From: Serendipita indica DSM 11827
Taxonomy: Eukaryota > Basidiomycota > Agaricomycetes > Sebacinales > Serendipitaceae
Assembly (NCBI GenBank): GCA_910890315.1
Contig: CAJVGD010000002.1
Span: forward strand, 1,798,001-1,862,000
Reading direction: 5' to 3'
DNA length: 64,000 nt
The translations under genes and the position numbers were made by a program. Of the stretch, positions 56,270-64,000 are shown in pieces. How positions within the stretch are numbered: the stretch's first letter is position 1; every line of letters begins with the position of its first letter. The notes below the pieces were generated by a model. It saw only the letters and a program-made list of their open reading frames with translations, did no database searches and was not told where the DNA came from.

Positions 56270-58533
56270 TCATCGTCCGAAACCCGCCCCAAATCGGCCC
56301 ATCCCGAACCCACCGAGCCCAAAGCCTCGGCGACCCGAAAACGGGTCTGCGCCGTGAGACTTGACCTTTTCAAAGATTCTGAACAGACTGATGATCAGAC
56401 TGCCACAGTACAGGACCAGGCCGAAAAAGACGAGGCAGATGAGGGCCAGCTGCTCGTCGCATATCCGGTCGGCGGGCCCTCCCTCGTTTCGTCCTTCGTC
56501 CAACGTTTCCGGAAGAGGTAGTTGATTCCACCAGCGTGTTGTCCACGAAGGTGTACAGTCGAGACGTGAGGTGAAAAAGTTGTCGAATGCGAGTGAGAGG
56601 TTGGCCGACCACATGCAAATAAATAACATTTCCAAGAGGGTGTGCATGAGTTTGCCCGATGTGCGCCATAAGCCGAGAGGTTTTCCAAAATATTCGAGCT
56701 GTGAAACGTGAGCAAAGAAATATAATGGCCGCAGGATGCACGCACATAAATAGCAATCATGACGTGAATAATGGTGAGGGGAGCAAATATGATGGCAAGG
56801 ATCGGCGAGGAGCCAACAGCACCCACGAGTGTATATTTACGCTCCACCTGCCGGATCGATATAGCTACCGCAAGAGTAGCCGAGGTGAATGATAAATTTA
56901 AGAGTCGTATCAACTAGAAGAAAATCAGTAACCACGCGCAAGATAGAAACGGTGGGACAGACCAGGGGCACAGAATTATTGTACAATATCCATCTTCTGA
57001 GCGTTTGTGATCGCTTCTGTCGTTTCGTCTGCGTCAATTTTGCGCTAGGATCCAAGTCGTCGTTGCCGTCGTCGAGTGTATCGTCCAACTCGTCTGCATG
57101 AGCACCTTCTTTGCTCCCTCGTTCGCCTCGTACTCGTGCCTGGGATGGAGCGATGGGTGACCATGGTTGTTCCCACCCAGGAGTTTTCGAGTTTGAGACT
57201 GTAAAGGGACCCTTGCCTCGTCTTGGGAGGTTGAGGTGCATGCCCTTGCCTCGTCGCTGCCGTCGAATCTTGTTTCCATTCTCATCTTCACCGTCGGTAT
57301 AATCCGTCTCGTCTTCTTCTGTGCGAGGCGAATCTCCTTCGTCTGTAAGACGCCGCGATGGCTGCCTCATTTCCTCCTCCGTCAAAAGCCCCTGCTTGCG
57401 CACTTGGGCTCTATCAAACAGCCATTGTACACGCGGCCTGTCCTTCTTGGGTTTGCTTGCGTTTTCTTCGTCTCCACCTGTTGCACCTCCACCAGCCGAG
57501 CCATCGGCTTGGCCGGAGGGACCAGCAGCATCACCGTTTTCCATTCGTTCATCTGAGCTCTTGGAAGAATTGAGCCAAGGTTGAGAGAAGAGAGCTTGGA
57601 AGGGACTGGTTAGGCTTGATGCCTGCCCCTGTTGCGAGTTCTTGCGGAGTGGAAGAGGGAGGGGAGGAAGCGGAAGCGAGAACGGCCACCATCCCTGTTG
57701 TCCCTCCCGATTGAGCTCTGCCATCTGATCAGGTGCAGACGATGTCATCGAGGCCACGTCGGAGTTTCCTTGCCGTTGGCCGCGCTGTGAAGAGGTGATT
57801 GAGGAACCATCACGATGTGGATTCCCAGAGGTTGGTGACAACAAGTGCTGTGAGTCATTTGGATGAACAACGTTTGCCGCGCCTAGAAAATGGGTGACGG
57901 GATTGCTCGGCAATTCGCCATCCGGTGAGGGAGGCTCATGCTTGGCCCATGCTATTCAAAAATTGTATCAGTAAAGGAATCTATGACAATCATTGGAGAG
58001 GAGCATTGGGAGCGCACGCCACCCGTCGGCTCGGGTTTCGACGTCATGATACAGGTCGCTGCGGCACAGCAGCTTTGGCAAAGTGCTGGATGCGAACTGA
58101 CGCAGTACCAGAGGTGCCAGAGCCTGAATAAGGTCGATGACCAGTCAATGTGGGGATGTTCCTGAGTGCGGAGCTATATCGCACACGACCTCTTACGCGA
58201 GCGGGACAGGCCATTCCCAAGCGTCGGTCATCGAGCTGAGCGATAGGGACAAACAGGTAATCAAAGAGACGAGCAAAATACGGTTTGAGGACCAGGAGGA
58301 GCTCTGTGAGCTAGCAGAGGCTGGAGGGACTTACGGGGTGCAGTATTGATCTTCTTGCTGCCCGTGAGCTGATAGCTAGTCACTGTCTTGCCACTCATGA
58401 CGCTTGTGATGCTCTTTGCGGTGCTAGCAGCTCTGTTTCGACCGCTGAGGACGGATCCGGCCGCACTTCCAGGGCCTTGGGCGTGACCATTGCTGGGAGA
58501 TGGTGATGCGACTCGTTTTCCGTTGTCTGACAT
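56270..58533 (-). CDS. Srf1-like membrane protein (candidate regulator of phospholipase D)
   Basis: The core runs from about 57960 to 56270. A disordered, charged N-terminus includes [20 protein letters not shown], and [21 protein letters not shown] ends it. Then four membrane helices follow: [60 protein letters not shown] and [30 protein letters not shown] between helices resembles the yeast Srf1 region. The end is Gly/Phe/Arg-rich ([18 protein letters not shown]). The N-terminal exons are uncertain: [16 protein letters not shown] at 58533 may be exon 1, and an exon with [30 protein letters not shown] fits upstream. Srf1 in yeast regulates Spo14. The family call is by likeness only. Confidence 0.55.
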
Positions 58534-58647
58534 TTACTTGCTCTACTTGCACACTGCAAGCTGTGGGCAGACGACGAGCTGCGGCCAAAGGATCGTCGAC
58601 GTTCGGAGCAAGAGCGGGTTTTGTTGTTTGGATTTTGACGCCTCGCC

Positions 58648-59373
58648 ATGTTGGCGGCTGCCCGCATTCTGAGAGTCCCTGTAGGCTGTCAAAATGATCT
58701 AAATATCCTCAAACCTATTCTATACGACCAACGGCGTCAGTTTGTCAAGCCGCGGACGAAAATAAAAGATCCTCTGGCCGACGCACCGAGCACGACGTTG
58801 TCCTACCCGTCTGTGACAGAGACAAAGGATATTCCTGAAGATGGAGCATCAGCAGACAAGCTTACATTCATTCATCGTCCCCCTCCGACCTCGCCCTCGC
58901 CGTATTCGATGATAAACGCACCTAGTTCACCTCTGCTACGAACACCAAAGCAGCACCAGGGGCCTTACAAGGGATTTGTAAAGCTTTTGCCAGGAAAGGC
59001 GCCTATTATCTCGTTGGATGGCGAGATTGGCGAAGCTCAACGATTCACGCCGTTAACCAGCAGCCAACTCCAACAACGGCACGCTTCAGAACCACCACTC
59101 CTCCGACCATATCCTCATGAGAAAACACGACACCTTACTGCAGAAGAGCTCTCACGGATGCGTACGCTGCGAGAGACAAATCCCAAGCTCTATACTCGGT
59201 CGAAACTGGCGAAAATGTTCAACTGCGCCCCAGTATTCGTCAGTATGGCGGCTCCGTTGCCTCGAGACAAATTAAAGGAGGTATGGAAGGCGCAGGAAGA
59301 CGAGAAGAAGGGATGGACATGGAGGAAGCAAGCACTCCGAGAGATGCGTCGAAAGAGGAGGAATCTCTGGTAG
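58648..59373 (+). CDS. MRPL20: Mitochondrial ribosomal protein mL58 (MRPL20)
   Basis: Single exon, start 58648 (MLAAARILRVPVGCQ), 241 residues. The family signature is near the C-terminus: LTAEELSRMRTLRETNPKLY, TRSKLAKMFNCAPVFVSM, and the basic end (KQALREMRRKRRNLW). mL58 is a fungal-type protein of the large mitoribosomal subunit, imported with its basic, hydrophobic N-terminus (a likely presequence). It is divergent to the Srf1-like gene, with about 114 bp between 58533 and 58648. Frame intact. Confidence 0.85.
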   Translation: MLAAARILRVPVGCQNDLNILKPILYDQRRQFVKPRTKIKDPLADAPSTTLSYPSVTETKDIPEDGASADKLTFIHRPPPTSPSPYSMINAPSSPLLRTPKQHQGPYKGFVKLLPGKAPIISLDGEIGEAQRFTPLTSSQLQQRHASEPPLLRPYPHEKTRHLTAEELSRMRTLRETNPKLYTRSKLAKMFNCAPVFVSMAAPLPRDKLKEVWKAQEDEKKGWTWRKQALREMRRKRRNLW

Positions 59374-59457
59374 ATGGGTTAGTCTCTCTTGGTAAATGCG
59401 CTATAGTGCGTAATCTCAACATCTCTAGGCTCTCTGCATTACTCGATACGAAATATA

Positions 59458-61147
59458 TTACACGTCGCTCGAGCGACTTTTGTCTTTCAACCATGCCTTT
59501 AGCTCATCTTTCTCCATCTCCAATCCATGGTCCGCACGGAGGTGCCGACGAACGTCGTACACTCGGTGGAAAAGTCCGTCACAGCGTTGAAGGCGTGTAG
59601 AGTCGGTCGAGGTAGAGGACACAATATCAGGCCATGGACAATGAATGATCTTCTTGCCTTCTTTGCGGCGTTTGTAGGCCTTGCCGGTGAGCTGCTCGAT
59701 GAATGGATACTGCTCTCCCTCAGTCATTGTCTCTTCGACTGGAGCAGGCTCTTCTTGATCAGAGGAATGAATACCATGAAGCTTGGCTTGGTGTCTTTGG
59801 AGAAGATGCTTGTAGCCAAAGGCCTTTCCGCAATCCGTGTGGTCACAGACAAAGTTTCGTTGACCCAGGTGGTTGACATTGACATGAACGGTCAATGCTT
59901 TTTTCTGCATCGCTTAGCTCTCATCACTCACGCAAAACTGTGGGACACTTACCGACTTGAATGCCTTGTCACAGCCTTCCCACTCGCAAGCCCAATCGCG
60001 ACCTGTATCCCCTCCTCGCTTTGGAGAAATAATCTCGACATCCGTCTCCATCCTATCTTCAAGAAGTTTTTGTTGACCTCGTTCCTCATGAACTTTGAGA
60101 TGGGCTTTCAGATTCTTCTGTGAGGAAAACGTCTTCTCCTCGCAGCCTTCATAAGGACAAGTTGGAGGGTGTGCAGCGCGAATGTGCGCTTGGAGTTGCG
60201 TCCACGTCTGGAAATATTGCGGTCCGGCAGTGATGCAGTCCCCGACGCTGCACATGTAGCGATTTTCTGTACACGATGAGCGAAGGCAAACTTGAAACCA
60301 TGTGCTTACTTTGATGAGTCTTGCTATGCGACTTTAGCTTTTGAGCCGTGGGGAAAGACTTGGAACACCCTTCATGATCACAGATGAATGGTTTCGTTCC
60401 AGGAGTACAATGAGCCTCGGCGAAGTGGGATCGTAGTTGATTATGCTTCGAAAATGCCTCCTCACACCCGTCAACTGAACACTATGTCGTGTATAAAGAC
60501 GGTATTCGGCATTCTGAGAAGATCATACCTTGAACGTTTTGGTAGAGCCATCATGAACATTCCCATGCACTTTGAGTTGGGTACTTGTCCAGAAACGTTT
60601 ACCACAAGACGGTTCAGGACATACAAAAGGTCGTGCAGTGTGCGGCTGGTGAGTTCGAGAGTGTGCTTGCAGGTGGGACTCGCGCAAATATGATTTCCCA
60701 CAGCCGGGATGATTACATTCGAATGGTCTCTGATGCAGATGTCAAGATTACAGAGCCATAATCGCAGTCGGAACGGACCTCTCCAGTATGGGATCGCTGG
60801 TGTTCCTGCAAACGCGAAGGTTTCGAGTAGGACTTGTTACAGTCTTTGAATGTGCATTTATATGGCTTCTTTTTAGACGTTGAAGCTTTGACCTCGTCTT
60901 CGGCATCGTCTTCGGCATCGTCTTCGATTCGTCGACGTTTAGCAGAATTTTGGGATGACAACGATGCGTATTCATCTTCAGAGACAATTTCTTCGCTTCC
61001 AATTACGCTCTCTTGATCGCTGTCGACTGATAGAGGCTCATGCAAAATTTGTCCTGTGGCTCTGTGTGACGGGCCGGCAATATCGTTTCGCTTCCTCTTT
61101 TTCGGTATCTGACTGGGTAACGAATTTGGTTCGAATACTACCGCCAT
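59458..61147 (-). CDS. Transcription factor IIIA (nine C2H2 zinc fingers)
   Basis: Start 61147 ([20 protein letters not shown]). A basic and acidic N-terminus (with a 12-bp repeat coding for [10 protein letters not shown]) comes before nine C2H2 fingers in the TFIIIA order: [98 protein letters not shown], then [80 protein letters not shown] and a last partial one. The long gap before the last finger and the end ([17 protein letters not shown]) fit fungal TFIIIA. It starts 5S rRNA transcription by binding the internal control region. The C-terminal part is in the yeast type. Confidence 0.85.
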
Positions 61148-61421
61148 TCTGTAGATAGCCCAACCAATGAAGGCCACTCTCGGTTGGGGTAAGAGAAATT
61201 GCGCCCAAACAACTTGACGCTGGACACTACTGGCCTGTACGATACTCTCCAGATCCTAAATTCAAACCAAGGGCATAAAAATATAAAGGAGACGATCTAC
61301 ACCTTCAGGACTTTTGACTTTTGTTCGTTGCTTGCTTTCCTTCGGCGCCGTTTTCAAACCAAGTCGACACGCAGTGGAACGACCATCTCTCCCGGAACGT
61401 CCAACGAAGTGAATTAATCAG
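61148..61421. promoter_or_regulatory. Divergent promoter region
   Basis: 274 bases between the TFIIIA start (minus) and the TBL1-like start (plus). AT-rich sequence (CATAAAAATATAAAGG, about 61274) could be a core element. No gene is seen. Confidence 0.45.
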
Positions 61422-63496
61422 ATGGCACATCAAAAGAGACCCGATATCAAGATCGGGGCGGAGGAAGTTAACGCTCTGATTCATTCTTATCTACTCGAGT
61501 CCGGTTGGTGATGCTGGCAGTGGCTGCCTACATATCTCCAAACAGTTCTATTCTGATACTTGTCGTCTCAAGGCTTTGTTCACTCTGCATTTCTCTTCCG
61601 CGGAGAGTCCAATCTCGATAAAACCGCGCTTGCCAAAATGGTCCTTCGGCGAGGGCATTTAACCGAACTGCTTGTCAAAGCTTTGCTCTACATAGAAGTG
61701 GAAACCCATTGGCAAAAGGTGTGTTACTCTGACTGTGTTGGTGATTGAGCTACGACATACCAACGCCGGATTATGTAAAGCCACCAGGATTCTGCAACGA
61801 ACCATTTACTCTACTTGGAGCACATAATTGCAAGTACAGTGCAGAAAAGGACACAAGCGCTCTGGCGTATGCGATTCCGGGCATGGGCGACGACGCGCAA
61901 AAGCGGAATGGAAAGAATAATGACGACGATATGGAAATGACCGATAGTGCAAGTAGGTATTACTTTTTAACTTCGATATTGCACCACTCGGGTATCAGTT
62001 TTTCCTTACATTTCCACAGTAAACTCTGAGCCACCGCCGGCTCCAGAGCTTCCGATTTCCCGTCAAACGTTATTATATGGACACACCCAAGAAGTAAATG
62101 AATTATTCATGGGATGATGATGGTGTCTTATGCCGTCTCAGGTCTTCTGTGTCTCTTGGGCTCCTGAATACGCAGATCACGTCCTATTGGCATCAGGGTA
62201 TGCGGCTACTACCGAAATATTTGTTGTGATTTACGTTCTCATAGATCAAAAGATAGCACGGCCAAAATTTGGAAGTTCACCGGCATCCACCATGGAAACC
62301 TGGCCACACAACTGCTAGACTCCATAGAACACTGTAATGAAGAGGGCTACTCAGGGGAAGATGCGGACGTCACCTGTGTGGATTGGTCCTCGGACCACCT
62401 TTGGTTGGCCACAGCAAGTTCAGATCACTTCGTACGAATGTGGAGCGTGGGAGAAGGCAAACTCAAAGCGACTCTCAAAGGACACACGGATTCTATAGCT
62501 GCTGTCAGATTTTCGCCTGACAGTCATTTCCTTCTCAGCTCTGGGTACGATGGCGTGGTAATTCTCTGGTCTTTGCCTGCGATGAGAGTCCAGCATCGGT
62601 ACGAGGATGGTGCCAACAGTACGTCGACCATTCTTGAATACTCCTTTTATTCAACGTTTATAGAAGCTTTCGTGGCCGACATCTCATGGCTCACCAACAA
62701 CAACTTTATAACCACATGGACGGACAATCTGATCCATGTCTTTACTAGTTCGTCGACCATACCATTCCGGACGTTCCGTGGACATACAGATGAGATCAAC
62801 TCAGTACGTGGCTCTCCGGATGGCAAGTATATCGCATCTGTTTCGGACGATTTAACCGTTCGCATCTGGAACCTTGAGACTCTGAGGATGGAATTCAAAG
62901 AAGGAAGTCTACGACCGATCGCAGGCAGTGTCGGAGGGAACATGGGTCAAAACTGTATCCACACCCTACGAGCCCATAAGAGCTCGATAACGAGTTGTCG
63001 ATGGCTCCAAGCAGATTGGATCTCAGGCTCATCATCGACGGATGGTGTCAAGCGACTCGCAACGTGGGTGGATATCATTTCCATGAATTACGCATTTATC
63101 CTTTGCAGAATGAGCGACGGTGGGGAGCTTGGACCAGCTGTTTGTCTATGGGACGCAGTAGCTGGTGTGCTACTAAAGTCGTTCAATGATCATTCAGCTG
63201 TGACTTATGGGCTCTGTTTCCATCCAACTTTGCCCTATATGGCGACTGGTGCGATGGACGGTCGGCTGTACATTTACGATCTCAAGGTGAGAACACTACG
63301 CAAATCGAATGGGCGCGTTCTCATGACGTTTTAGACGCTTGAGATGATATGGTCTTGGACGGACCGCACAGAGCCATCGAGCAAAGTGGCAATCTACGAG
63401 GTTGACTGGAGCAATGACGGGAAGCGGCTGGCCGCTTGTCTCTCTAACGGTGCTGTCGCGGTTCTAGATGTAACCAATCTCGAAAATTCGAGCTGA
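61422..63496 (+). CDS. LisH-WD40 protein of the TBL1/Sif2 type
   Basis: Start 61422 (MAHQKRPDIKIGAEEVNALI). Residues up to about 90 form a LisH-type motif (EEVNALIHSYLLES, then FVHSAFLFRGESNL) and a helix (AKMVLRRGHLTELLVKALLY). After an acidic linker (NNDDDMEMTD), the WD40 propeller has seven or so repeats: LPISRQTLLYGHTQEVFCVS, KDSTAKIWKFTG, ADVTCVDWSSDHLWLATASS, LKGHTDSIAAVRFSPDSHFL, FRGHTDEINSVRGSPDGKYI, LRAHKSSITSCRWLQADWIS, FNDHSAVTYGLCFHPTLPYM and VDWSNDGKRLAACLSNGAVA. The family joins Set3/HDAC corepressor complexes in fungi. The C-terminus is DVTNLENSS. Multiple exons; a 5' boundary near 61505-61565 is approximate. Confidence 0.82.
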
Positions 63497-63621
63497 AGAT
63501 GAGCAGCCGAACAGATATGGTGGAAGGGGGACACTTCTTGTGAACGGATGCAATATTGGTACAAGTGATACGAATCCGTGTATGCTTTCGGTCAGAAGAC
63601 TTGCTCATCGTGTCGTTACTT

Positions 63622-64000
63622 TCAATACCAACGACTGCCACCCCTTGGCGGGGCTGGTATCGGTCGTTCTCGCGCTTCTTGCCGCTCGCGCTCGATAAAG
63701 TCTTCAAGTCTACCTCCAAGCTTGTTCAAGCCTTTCCATTCGTGCTTGGCAACCTCGCTGTATGGTCTTTCTTGGGTGGCCCAACTGCAGCTCATGACTA
63801 CCGGTTCTTGCGAGTGCCACGCGACGTCGCGTACTACGAGCTGCGTCGCTCTGTACTCTCCTCGTTGCTTGACCATATTCGATGGGCTGTACTCTGTACC
63901 CGAGGGATCGTAGCCCATCTCGTTGACGTCGCTCCGGTCCATCCTCTGGACGAGCGTTCCATCGAGCGACCAAATGTGGACCATACCGTCTGCAGATCCA
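63622..64000 (-). CDS. C-terminus of a DCAF11-like WD40 protein (partial)
   Basis: The open frame runs from the window edge (GSADGMVHIWSLDGTL) to the stop at 63622. It contains a WD unit (VHIWSLDGTLVQRMDRSDVN), a loop (YDPSGTEYSPSNMVKQRG), a last repeat half (RDVAWHSQEPVVMSCSWATQ) and a Pro/Arg-rich end (ERPIPAPPRGGSRWY). The pattern RDVAWH-x(5)-V-x-SCSW near the end is typical of the DCAF11/LEC14B-type substrate receptors for CUL4-DDB1 ligases. The N-terminal part lies outside the window. Convergent to the TBL1-like gene, 125 bp apart. Confidence 0.7.
   Translation of the reverse strand, partial: GSADGMVHIWSLDGTLVQRMDRSDVNEMGYDPSGTEYSPSNMVKQRGEYRATQLVVRDVAWHSQEPVVMSCSWATQERPYSEVAKHEWKGLNKLGGRLEDFIERERQEARERPIPAPPRGGSRWY

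Noticed and set aside
1-64000. Transposons, retro-elements or a biosynthetic cluster
   Set aside because: No reverse transcriptase, transposase, integrase, terminal repeats, or polyketide or peptide synthetase genes were recognised, and the genes are mostly housekeeping types.
1-64000. tRNA or rRNA genes
   Set aside because: No cloverleaf with conserved B-box (GGTTCGANTCC-like) or rRNA sequence stood out by eye; a tRNA search program was not run.

Overview
This window is nuclear DNA from a filamentous basidiomycete, most likely an agaricomycete of the Rhizoctonia/Cantharellales kind. The evidence is about 34 protein genes in 64 kb on both strands, genes cut by many 40-60 nt introns (GTRNGT donors, CTRAC-like branch points, YAG acceptors), and conserved proteins whose reading frames only close after those introns are removed. 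The genus is an inference. I see no rRNA, tRNA, CRISPR, transposon or virus-like element.

Layout. 1-500 holds the 3' end of an unknown gene. 1267-4587 holds a Lys-rich unknown protein and a GT31 glycosyltransferase. 4937-13860 is a mostly housekeeping block: a secreted S8 subtilase, ribosomal protein uS17 (RPS11), mitochondrial pyruvate carrier subunit MPC1, a PPZ-type phosphatase and the meiotic cohesin kleisin Rec8. Rec8 shares a 97-bp bidirectional promoter with a Spo14-type phospholipase D (13958-20357). 21107-29000 holds a small membrane protein, Sec61 gamma and a very large LRR-DH-PH RhoGEF. 29421-36764 holds low-complexity unknown proteins and an ARMH3-like protein. 37270-43568 holds cyclophilin A, a giant alpha/beta hydrolase and a TTC1-like TPR protein. 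43831-53630 holds unknown proteins, a bestrophin-like channel, a Leu5-like mitochondrial carrier, a beta-trefoil protein and a GNAT acetyltransferase. 54437-64000 holds a Tyr/Arg/Asp-rich protein, an Srf1-like membrane protein (candidate regulator of phospholipase D), mitoribosomal protein mL58, TFIIIA, a TBL1-like LisH-WD40 corepressor subunit and the C-terminus of a DCAF11-like WD40 protein.

Most neighbours are unrelated housekeeping genes, as is usual in fungi. Three points suggest functional grouping or unusual gene structure: (1) rec8 and a Spo14-type PLD share one promoter, and an Srf1-like gene lies in the same window; (2) several conserved genes contain strings of 11-34 nt microexons and at least three GC-AG introns; (3) the PLD reading frame needs several 1-nt shifts, many at homopolymers, so sequence accuracy or pseudogenisation must be considered.
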